A DNA stretch of 5,933 nt, taken from Neisseriales bacterium. Lineage in GTDB: Bacteria; Pseudomonadota; Gammaproteobacteria; Burkholderiales; UBA11063. Positions 1 to 5,330 of this stretch are shown piece after piece. The stretch's first letter is position 1; every line of letters starts with the position of its first letter. The notes below the pieces were generated by a model, which made no database searches, was not told the DNA's origin, and saw nothing but the letters and a program-made list of their open reading frames with translations. The stretch covers positions 1 to 5,933 of the forward strand of contig DPRZ01000095.1 in assembly GCA_003538525.1 (NCBI GenBank). Reading direction: 5' to 3'. Position numbers and translations under genes: made by a program.

Positions 1-735
1 GATGCTGTAATTCTTGCCGATATTGGCATGCTTGATTATGCTACGCAAAAACATCCACAATTAGCTCGCCACTTATCGGTACAAGCCTCAGCCTCAAGCC
101 TTGATGCGCTTGAATTTTATGCCCGTGAATTTGGCATAAAGCGCGTTATTCTTCCACGAATTTTGAATTTCAGCCACATCAAAGACATTTGTAGCGGCGC
201 ACGTGAACTAGGTGTGGAAGTAGAAATATTTGGCTTCGGCGGATTGTGTGTAATGGCTGAAGGACGCTGTAGTTTATCCGGATATTTAACTGGCAAGGCA
301 CCCAATATGCATGGCGTATGTTCGCCAGCTGATCAGATTAGTTATACTCAAACTAAGCAAAATATGACGATCAAACTTAATCAATTTACAATTAATGAAT
401 TTAACCCAACCCAGACAGCATGTTACCCCACCGTATGTAAAGGTAAATTTGCCTGTAATGACAATTCAGAACAACACGTCTTTGAACAGCCGACTAGTTT
501 GAGTTTATTACCTAGCCTTAGCACTATTATTGAATGTGGCGTTAGCGCGCTCAAAATCGAAGGGCGTCAACGCAGTAGTGCCTATGTCCGCCAAGTGGTT
601 AGTACTTTCCGCTATGCTCTTGATCACCTAGATGAATTACACGCCAACGATTTAAATCTTCTCAATCAACAACTCGAACCATTAATGGAAGGCCACCACG
701 CCACCGAAGGAGCTTACCGTGACCACTGGAACTAA
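1..735 (+). CDS. ubiU: UbiU, O2-independent ubiquinone hydroxylation protein (5' end missing)
   Basis: This is a U32-family (formerly 'peptidase U32') protein that closely resembles E. coli UbiU/YhbU. UbiU and UbiV form a 4Fe-4S heterodimer that hydroxylates the ubiquinone ring without oxygen; the old protease label is misleading. The frame is open from base 1, so the true start lies outside the window; by comparison with E. coli about 86 residues are missing, giving a normal total near 330. Seen directly: the SVQAS segment, the GGLCVMAEGRC motif, CSPA, YPTVCKGKF and the KIEGRQRS segment. The cysteine codons at 247, 268, 319 and 436 are spaced 7, 17 and 39 residues apart, which matches the four cluster ligands I recall for E. 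coli UbiU (169, 176, 193, 232). An extra cysteine lies at 421. The 3' end overlaps ubiV by 17 bp, so the two are almost certainly co-transcribed. A ubiT gene, often nearby, is not visible. Confidence 0.93.
   Translation, partial: DAVILADIGMLDYATQKHPQLARHLSVQASASSLDALEFYAREFGIKRVILPRILNFSHIKDICSGARELGVEVEIFGFGGLCVMAEGRCSLSGYLTGKAPNMHGVCSPADQISYTQTKQNMTIKLNQFTINEFNPTQTACYPTVCKGKFACNDNSEQHVFEQPTSLSLLPSLSTIIECGVSALKIEGRQRSSAYVRQVVSTFRYALDHLDELHANDLNLLNQQLEPLMEGHHATEGAYRDHWN
707..712 (+). promoter_or_regulatory. Ribosome binding site of ubiV
   Basis: AAGGAG lies within the last codons of ubiU and is followed by a 6-nt spacer and GTG at 719. It decides the unusual GTG start of ubiV and explains how the overlapping gene is translated. 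Confidence 0.8.
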
Positions 736-1621
736 ACCAACTACACCGACTACTTTTAGCCTTGGAGCATTACTCTATCCATGGAATGCAACGCAAATTA
801 AGCAACTCTATCAAGATGCAGCGAATTGCTCCTTAATTTCGCGGGTATATCTTGGAGAGATTGTATGCGCCAAACGCAATCCATTATTGGCAAAATACCT
901 CCCAAAAATTATTGATGAAGTACAGGCAGCAGGAAAACAAATTATTTTCTCAACGCCAATTCTACACAATGACGAAGAAAGCCATCAATTAATGCTAAAT
1001 AATATCGAATTGGCTCGTCAATATCAGTGCCCAATTGAAATCAATGATTTAGCGGGATTAAAACATGCAACTGGTTTAGAGATTATTATTGGACCATATA
1101 TTAACACCTACAACCAAGCTAGCCTAGCGGTTTTTGCCCGCAATGGAGCACAACGAATCTGCCCACCATTTGAAGTTAATCGTAGCGTAATCGCTGATTT
1201 AGCCGCATTTGGACTGCCACTTGAAGTAAATATTTTCGGGCGCGTAGCTTTATCAATTTCATCACGCTGCTTTATCGCACATAATTTAAGCATAGAGCGC
1301 GAGGATTGCAAATTAGCCTGCTTCAAACACAGCGCGGGATTTAATACTGTGAGTGAACAACAGGAATTATTTAATCTCAATGGGATGCAAGTTCAATCAG
1401 CTAAAATCTATAATTTAATCAAAGAAATATCAGATTTACAAACGATCGGCGTACAAAATTTCAGAATTAATCCAACGCCAGAATTTAGCTTAAATCAAAT
1501 CAGCTCACTAATTTCAGCGCAACTAAGTTCAATATCAGATAATTTATTGACCGAACAACAAAATAAACTATTTGCCAATGGTTTCTATCATAATCAGGAA
1601 GGTTATAAATTCATTGAATAA
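719..1621 (+). CDS. ubiV: UbiV, partner of UbiU in anaerobic ubiquinone synthesis
   Basis: This 300-residue U32-family protein resembles E. coli UbiV/YhbV and is the second subunit of the UbiUV hydroxylase. Matching landmarks are FSLGALLYPW near the N-terminus, VYLGEIVCAKR (43-53), GKQIIFSTP, the INTYNQASL segment, SSRCF (181-185) and FNLNGMQ. Cys50, Cys184, Cys197 and Cys201 correspond to the four 4Fe-4S ligands of E. coli UbiV (39, 180, 193, 197); the spacing of the last three is identical. The start is GTG at 719, inside the end of ubiU, chosen because AAGGAG (707-712) sits 6 nt upstream and no nearby in-frame ATG exists. This start gives about 11 extra residues before the conserved SLG segment, rich in Thr and Pro (TKPTTPTT), compared with E. 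coli. The overlap suggests translational coupling and equal dosage of the two subunits. No clear terminator follows. Confidence 0.92.
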   Translation: MTTGTKPTTPTTFSLGALLYPWNATQIKQLYQDAANCSLISRVYLGEIVCAKRNPLLAKYLPKIIDEVQAAGKQIIFSTPILHNDEESHQLMLNNIELARQYQCPIEINDLAGLKHATGLEIIIGPYINTYNQASLAVFARNGAQRICPPFEVNRSVIADLAAFGLPLEVNIFGRVALSISSRCFIAHNLSIEREDCKLACFKHSAGFNTVSEQQELFNLNGMQVQSAKIYNLIKEISDLQTIGVQNFRINPTPEFSLNQISSLISAQLSSISDNLLTEQQNKLFANGFYHNQEGYKFIE

Positions 1622-1700
1622 TGCTTTTTAATAATTGATTTACACCGCTAGCGACAAAAAATAAAAACAATTCGACAAACAGAGCATAAAAATAGGCTCG

Positions 1701-1732
1701 ACTAAGTTTAGTTATTTTGCCAAAACTTGGCA
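1701..1732 (+). promoter_or_regulatory. Two adjacent short palindromes upstream of greB (possible operators)
   Basis: The 193-bp gap between ubiV and greB (1622-1814) contains ACTAA-GT-TTAGT at 1701-1712 and TGCCAA-AAC-TTGGCA at 1718-1732. The second abuts a TTGACA hexamer at 1733-1738. Both are perfect inverted repeats with 2- or 3-nt centres. They could be regulator binding sites or a weak ubiV terminator, but no T-run follows directly, and 5-6 bp arms can occur by chance in AT-rich DNA. I see nothing else gene-like in the gap. Confidence 0.3.
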
Positions 1733-1771
1733 TTGACAAATTATTTTAACCTGCACTTGTGCTAAATACGG

Positions 1772-1777
1772 TATAAT
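1772..1777 (+). promoter_or_regulatory. Probable -10 box of the greB-tyrA promoter
   Basis: A perfect TATAAT occurs 37 bp before the greB ATG, predicting transcription from about 1784 and a leader of about 30 nt. No good -35 stands at 16-18 bp. The consensus TTGACA at 1733-1738 is 33 bp upstream, too far to pair with it. The promoter may therefore depend on an activator, or the -35 may be very degenerate. Confidence 0.45.
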
Positions 1778-1814
1778 TAAATTCTATTAACCATCAGAAT
1801 AACCGCAAAATAAA

Positions 1815-2294
1815 ATGGATATTAAAAATTATATTACCGTGGCAGGCTACGCCACACTCCGTGAAGAACTACATAATCTCGTCACCAAAGAACGTCCACA
1901 TTACGTCCACTTAGTCAACTGGGCGGCGAGTAATGGCGATCGTTCGGAAAATGCTGATTATCAGTATGGCAAAAAAAAACTCCGCGAAATTGATCAGCGC
2001 ATTCACCAGCTCACCAAAAAAATTGAACATGCTGAAGTCGTTGATCCGACATCACATCAAGGTAGTGACAAAGTATTTTTTGGTGCAACCGTTAGCATTC
2101 TTCGCAATCAAGAACAAGAACAAACCGTAACTATCGTCGGTCAAGATGAAATTAATCCAGAAAGTAATAAAATTAGTTGGACCTCACCTCTGGCTAAGAA
2201 TTTATTACGCAAAAACCTTGGCGATAGTTTCATGTTCACATCCCCACAAGGACGCGAAGAAGTTGAAATTATTGAAATCAGTTATGAATACTAA
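1815..2294 (+). CDS. greB: Transcript cleavage factor GreB
   Basis: GreB inserts into the secondary channel of RNA polymerase and makes the active site cleave the backtracked RNA, rescuing stalled complexes. The 159-residue protein has the normal length for the family (E. coli 158). Residues 1 to about 76 form the N-terminal coiled coil, with the tip motif NGDRSENADYQY; Asp42 and Glu45 are the acidic residues expected to coordinate the second catalytic Mg2+. KKKLREIDQRI (53-63) and VFFGATV (about 87-93) are strongly GreB-like and separate it from GreA, which lacks the KVFFGA signature. Residues from about 82 onwards form the FKBP-like C-terminal domain that contacts the polymerase. There is no clear Shine-Dalgarno before the ATG at 1815, only an A-rich leader. 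The 3' end overlaps tyrA by 11 bp. Confidence 0.95.
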   Translation: MDIKNYITVAGYATLREELHNLVTKERPHYVHLVNWAASNGDRSENADYQYGKKKLREIDQRIHQLTKKIEHAEVVDPTSHQGSDKVFFGATVSILRNQEQEQTVTIVGQDEINPESNKISWTSPLAKNLLRKNLGDSFMFTSPQGREEVEIIEISYEY

Positions 2295-3111
2295 AGTTAT
2301 CTCCATCATTGGCGGACATGGACAAATGGGGACACTCTTTCGTCAACTCTGGCAAAATCAAGGTTACGTGGTTCACGCCATCGGACGCAAAGACTTAGAG
2401 AGCTGTGACAAAATACTCGCTCAAAGCGCGGCGGTGATTATCTGTGTACCAATTAAAGATACCACAGCAATGATCGCAAAACTCGCGCCACGCCTAAATA
2501 AATCTACTATTCTAGCAGATTTTACTAGCCTAAAAGTAGAACCATTAATGACGATGTTAGCTGAATACTCTGGACCTGTGCTAGGTTTACATCCGATGTT
2601 TGGACCAACTATCAACGCACCGCATAATCAAATCATTGTTCACTGCCAAGGACGTAACCCAGATGCCTGTCAGTGGCTAATTGATTCATTAAAGCAGTTG
2701 GGCTTTACACTTAAAAGCATGAGCGCCGCAAAACATGATCAGGCGATGAATTTCATCCAAGGCATTGAACATTTTGTAACTTTTAGCCTTGGTACATTTC
2801 TCTATCACAAACAAGAACACCCACAGGAATTACTTGAAATTGCGAGCCCAATTTATCTGGCAAAATTACTTTTAATGGGGCGAATCTTTGATCAAGATCC
2901 AGCACTCTATGCCGACATTATTATGGCAGATACTAAACGCATTCAATTAATCAAAGAATTTAGTCTCTGGCTCAACCAATGGGTGACTCAATTAGAACAA
3001 TGCAATAAAGCTGAATTCATTGCCGAATTTAAACAAGCTAGCGCTTGGATGGGGGATTTCACCGCATATGCTCAGCGCGTCAGTGATGATTTCTTAACCA
3101 TTGATTTATAA
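2284..3111 (+). CDS. tyrA: Prephenate dehydrogenase (TyrA domain without chorismate mutase)
   Basis: This enzyme oxidatively decarboxylates prephenate to 4-hydroxyphenylpyruvate using NAD+ in tyrosine synthesis. The 275 residues align along their whole length with the dehydrogenase half of the E. coli bifunctional T-protein, at an offset of about 94, the size of the missing chorismate mutase domain. Visible features are the Rossmann motif GGHGQMG (10-16), the VPI segment, LGLHPMFGP with His103 (matching catalytic His197), KHDQAMNFIQ (150-159), His163 in EHF, GRIFDQDP with Arg200 (matching prephenate-binding Arg294) and LYADIIM. The frame is open upstream to 2146, but that 46-residue stretch is greB read in another frame and resembles nothing; ATG 2284 directly precedes the first beta strand. 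The Shine-Dalgarno is weak, so coupling to greB translation is likely. A separate chorismate mutase is needed elsewhere in the genome. Confidence 0.92.
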   Translation: MNTKVISIIGGHGQMGTLFRQLWQNQGYVVHAIGRKDLESCDKILAQSAAVIICVPIKDTTAMIAKLAPRLNKSTILADFTSLKVEPLMTMLAEYSGPVLGLHPMFGPTINAPHNQIIVHCQGRNPDACQWLIDSLKQLGFTLKSMSAAKHDQAMNFIQGIEHFVTFSLGTFLYHKQEHPQELLEIASPIYLAKLLLMGRIFDQDPALYADIIMADTKRIQLIKEFSLWLNQWVTQLEQCNKAEFIAEFKQASAWMGDFTAYAQRVSDDFLTIDL

Positions 3112-3304
3112 TCTTCACAATAAAACTAGTGCACCTAAAGCTAAGCATCAAACCATAGATTAAAGCAAATTAAGCCAGCCAGATTGCATAATTATTTAAC
3201 CAAATTCCAACATCTGGTTAATTTCACAAGCAAATAAAGCATCAACAGATTACTTGATTAGTTTTTTTATCTATCTTCTTAAACTCTTAATATTGGATAT
3301 TTTA
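3112..3304. other. Intergenic gap with one 7-bp inverted repeat
   Basis: No gene or clear terminator is visible between tyrA and the transporter. The only structure I see is TTAACCA (3196-3202) with TGGTTAA (3215-3221), separated by 12 nt. It could be a binding site for a dimeric regulator of the transporter, but AT-rich arms of this length may be chance. I could not fit a convincing -35/-10 pair here. Confidence 0.35.
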
Positions 3305-4204
3305 GTGAAAATAAATCGCTCCATTCTCGGCATAATTATCGCCATTGCCTCACTTGCTTCAATCGGAATTTTTATTCATAAAAGTGAAGTCGGCCCAATT
3401 ATTACTGGGTTTTATCGTTGTTTGTTTGCAATTCCACTACTCTTAATTGCTGAGCAATTTTCCAAAAAAAATAACTCAACGCTACCAGCTAAAGTTAGCC
3501 ATAAGTCATTATTTCTGCTTAATTCAATTGCAGGCATTGCCCTTGCGATGGATATTTGTGTCTGGAATCTGTCATTTAAATACACAACGATGGCCGAAGC
3601 AAATTTAATCGTTAACTTAGCTCCATTTTTAATTTTACCGCTGACAATTTTCTACTTTAAAGAACCAGTAAATAAATTAGTCACTTACCCAATCATTGCA
3701 GCAATTTTAGGTTTATTTCTCTTAGTTTTCTCGGGTAAATCCACGGCCAATATTCACATGATGGGCGATTTACTTGCGTTTATTGCCGCTATTTTTTATG
3801 CCATATTTGTCGTGGTAACTAAAATCTCAGCCGATAAAGGCGCTAACATGACTCGCTACATGACCATTGTAAGTCTCTATTGTGCATTAATCTTATTAAT
3901 TTCTGGCATAATTGCTCAAGAAAAAATACTTCCAGATAGTCTTAATGGTTGGTTGCTACTTTTGGGCTTAGCCTTTATTTCACAAATCCTTGGTCAATTA
4001 ATGCTCGCTCGATCAATTAAAAAAGTAAAACTACAAATCTCATCAATCTTACTCTTAATGCAACCCGTATTTGCGGCTGCTTATGGCTTCATCTTTTTTA
4101 ACGAAAATTTAACGCTGTTGCAAATAATTGGCGCATTAATTATCTTAATTTCAGTCTATGTTTTTAAACGTGTTGAAGCAATTCCAAGAAAATTTAAACC
4201 CTAG
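3305..4204 (+). CDS. EamA/DMT-superfamily inner-membrane transporter
   Basis: This is a drug/metabolite transporter-type permease of 299 residues, the usual length for the ten-helix EamA family. Hydrophobic segments fall at roughly residues 7-25, 32-49, 69-88, 97-116, 124-142, 152-172, 182-201, 213-233, 242-262 and 266-287. Each half ends in the typical EamA pattern: an acidic residue after a helix (FYFKEP; FFNENLT), then a glycine-containing helix (AAILGLFLLV; IIGALIILIS). The family exports or imports amino acids, nucleosides and other small metabolites, and the substrate cannot be read from the sequence. The start is uncertain. An in-frame TTG at 3254 would add 17 hydrophobic residues but has no ribosome site; GTG 3305 has GGA 7 nt upstream and begins just before helix 1, so I prefer it. 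TTG 3293 is a third option. It stands alone, with about 190 bp before it. Confidence 0.85.
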   Translation: MKINRSILGIIIAIASLASIGIFIHKSEVGPIITGFYRCLFAIPLLLIAEQFSKKNNSTLPAKVSHKSLFLLNSIAGIALAMDICVWNLSFKYTTMAEANLIVNLAPFLILPLTIFYFKEPVNKLVTYPIIAAILGLFLLVFSGKSTANIHMMGDLLAFIAAIFYAIFVVVTKISADKGANMTRYMTIVSLYCALILLISGIIAQEKILPDSLNGWLLLLGLAFISQILGQLMLARSIKKVKLQISSILLLMQPVFAAAYGFIFFNENLTLLQIIGALIILISVYVFKRVEAIPRKFKP

Positions 4205-4217
4205 TAGCTTTTTAATT

Positions 4218-4245
4218 TTGTAACCTCAGCGATCCATGCTAAAAT
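4218..4245 (+). promoter_or_regulatory. Sigma-70-type promoter of the DUF3313 lipoprotein gene
   Basis: TTGTAA (4218-4223) and TAAAAT (4240-4245) are 16 bp apart, and a TGC just before the -10 makes it an extended -10 element. Transcription would begin near 4252, leaving a leader of about 27 nt that contains the ribosome site AAAGG (4264-4268). This suggests that the lipoprotein is transcribed independently of the transporter gene, which ends only 13 bp before the -35. Confidence 0.6.
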
Positions 4246-4278
4246 CCCACATAATTCATTTTGAAAGGTACTTTACAT

Positions 4279-4932
4279 ATGAAAAAAACTGTCTTGCTTG
4301 GGGCTTTAAGCCTAAGTCTTTTAGCCGCTTGTGCAACGAAAACCGTCCCAAGCTCTCAACAATCAGGATTCTTGAATGATTACAGTAAATTACAACTAGC
4401 TCCAAATACCGATGATGGCATGAATACTTACACTTATGTTAGCCCAACTTTTAAACGCAGCGACTATAATGCTGTAATGCTTGACCCTGTTACTATTTAT
4501 CAAAAAGCAACAGAAAGTATTACACAAGAAAATATTTACCAAGTACGCCAAGCTTTAGATGATTCATTAAAAACCGCAGTTAGCAAACAATTTAATGTTG
4601 TAACCACTCCAGGCAAAGGAACTGCACGCGTAAGCATTGCAATAACTGGTGCTGAAGTTGAAGGAGAGGGGTTCAAACCTCGTAACTTAATGCCTATATC
4701 AGCAGTATTAGCTCTAGGTGCTAAGGCAACTGGTTTAGATAACAAACAAGCGGTATTGTTAATTGAAGCCAAAATCATCGATAGTCAAAGCGGTGCTTTA
4801 ATTGGTGAAGCGGTAAGCTCAATGAGTAGTGAAAAATTCCGCAGTGAAGTAAAAACTAAACAACAATTCCAAGTTCTAGCTGAAACTTGGGTAAAATCTG
4901 CGGTTAAAGCTGCAGCTGGGTACACTAAGTAA
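4279..4932 (+). CDS. DUF3313-family outer-membrane lipoprotein, function unknown
   Basis: This 217-residue predicted lipoprotein has a short signal peptide (MKK, then a hydrophobic core) ending in the lipobox L15-A-A-C18. Ala at +2, not Asp, predicts Lol-dependent sorting to the outer membrane. The mature part shows the pattern I associate with DUF3313 proteins: SGFLNDYSKL (29-38), YNAVMLDPV (63-71), GTARVSIAI (114-122), the LMPISAVLALGAKATG region (137-152) and EAKIIDSQSGALIGE (163-177). No biochemical role is known to me for the family, and I see no catalytic motif. ATG 4279 is the start because AAAGG lies 10 nt upstream and the signal peptide begins there; the frame is open from TTG 4261, but that would add six residues and bury the ribosome site. 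Regular use of A- and T-ending codons and a good promoter suggest substantial expression. The gene is followed by a hairpin. Confidence 0.82.
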   Translation: MKKTVLLGALSLSLLAACATKTVPSSQQSGFLNDYSKLQLAPNTDDGMNTYTYVSPTFKRSDYNAVMLDPVTIYQKATESITQENIYQVRQALDDSLKTAVSKQFNVVTTPGKGTARVSIAITGAEVEGEGFKPRNLMPISAVLALGAKATGLDNKQAVLLIEAKIIDSQSGALIGEAVSSMSSEKFRSEVKTKQQFQVLAETWVKSAVKAAAGYTK

Positions 4933-4944
4933 TATTTATTCTAG

Positions 4945-4984
4945 ATAGCGAGTGACTAATTATAGGTTAGCCACTCACTGCTAT
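4945..4984 (+). terminator. Imperfect hairpin after the lipoprotein gene (possible terminator or attenuator)
   Basis: ATAGC (4945-4949) pairs with GCTAT (4980-4984), GAGTG (4950-4954) with CACTC (4972-4976) and CTAA (4956-4959) with TTAG (4967-4970). This gives 14 base pairs interrupted by a 3-nt bulge and one A-C mismatch, around a 7-nt loop. It begins 13 bp after the lipoprotein stop codon. The tail is GTTTATAA, a poor T-run, so termination is probably partial; it may instead protect the lipoprotein mRNA 3' end or set the ratio to the downstream gene. Confidence 0.5.
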
Positions 4985-5005
4985 GTTTATAACCCGAGAA
5001 TTAAC

Positions 5006-5314
5006 ATGATCCTGAATAAATTTTTTATTTATCTAAGTTTAACCACTTACATGATGGCAACTCATGCCGCGCCTAATTTCGTAAATAACCAGCCGACTAC
5101 ACCAAATGCGACATTAAGCGCTCCAACAATTAACCCATACTACGGTGCCAATGGTAAATATATAGGTACTAGCCAGAATGTAAATGTCAGCACCAGCTAT
5201 TACAAAAATGGTCAATATCAAGGACAAACATCAGCTGGTAGTAACATTTATTATAACCAAGCAGGACAAATGCAAATAATTAACTCAGCACCACCATCAT
5301 TAAATCCAAAATAA
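5006..5314 (+). CDS. Small secreted protein with Tyr/Gly-rich repeats, function unknown
   Basis: This 102-residue protein is not recognised as a named gene. It starts with a Sec-type signal peptide (MILNKFFIYL, further hydrophobic residues to about 18, likely cleavage after Ala21 or Ala22). A Pro/Asn/Thr-rich linker (23-44) follows. Then come three imperfect repeats: YYGANGKYIGTSQ from residue 45, YYKNGQYQGQTS from 65 and a degenerate YYNQAGQMQI from 82, spaced 20 and 17 residues. The pattern YY-x-NG-x-Y-x-G recalls short beta-hairpin repeats of small exported proteobacterial proteins. There is no cysteine and no catalytic motif, so a surface or periplasmic structural or binding role is a guess. 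ATG 5006 is chosen because it begins the signal peptide and has GAGAA upstream; the frame is open from 4952, but that start falls inside the hairpin and would add 18 unlikely residues. It ends 16 bp from the convergent rarA. Confidence 0.7.
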   Translation: MILNKFFIYLSLTTYMMATHAAPNFVNNQPTTPNATLSAPTINPYYGANGKYIGTSQNVNVSTSYYKNGQYQGQTSAGSNIYYNQAGQMQIINSAPPSLNPK

Positions 5315-5330
5315 TTAGCCACGCTAAAAA
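5308..5330 (-). terminator. Small hairpin, possible rarA terminator
   Basis: Immediately after the rarA stop codon on the - strand, TTAGC-GTG-GCTAA (5327 to 5315) forms a 5-bp stem with a 3-nt loop and is followed by TTATTTT. The stem is short, so termination would be weak. It also covers the stop of the small convergent gene, for which there is no T-run on the + strand. Confidence 0.35.

Noticed and set aside
1..735. Reading the U32 proteins as collagenase-like peptidases
   Set aside because: The four-cysteine spacing and the UbiU/UbiV pairing match the ubiquinone hydroxylase subfamily, not a protease.
1733..1777. TTGACA and TATAAT as one sigma-70 promoter
   Set aside because: The two hexamers are separated by 33 bp, about twice the workable spacing.
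1933..2130. 65-residue frame inside greB on the same strand
   Set aside because: It overlaps the conserved GreB sequence entirely, and its Lys-rich translation is an out-of-frame product.
2146..2283. 46-residue upstream extension of the TyrA reading frame
   Set aside because: It is greB coding sequence read in another frame; the TyrA fold begins at ATG 2284 and the extension resembles no known domain, including chorismate mutase.
3254..3304. TTG start giving 17 extra residues on the transporter
   Set aside because: No ribosome site precedes it, and the extra hydrophobic residues do not belong to the ten-helix pattern; GTG 3305 fits better, although this is not certain.
4536..4778. Antisense open frame within the lipoprotein gene, and similar antisense frames in ubiU, ubiV and tyrA
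   Set aside because: They lie opposite well-supported genes, have no ribosome sites or recognisable domains, and look like shadows.
4952..5005. 18-residue upstream extension of the small secreted protein
   Set aside because: This start lies inside the hairpin and would place polar residues before the signal peptide; ATG 5006 has a signal peptide immediately after it.
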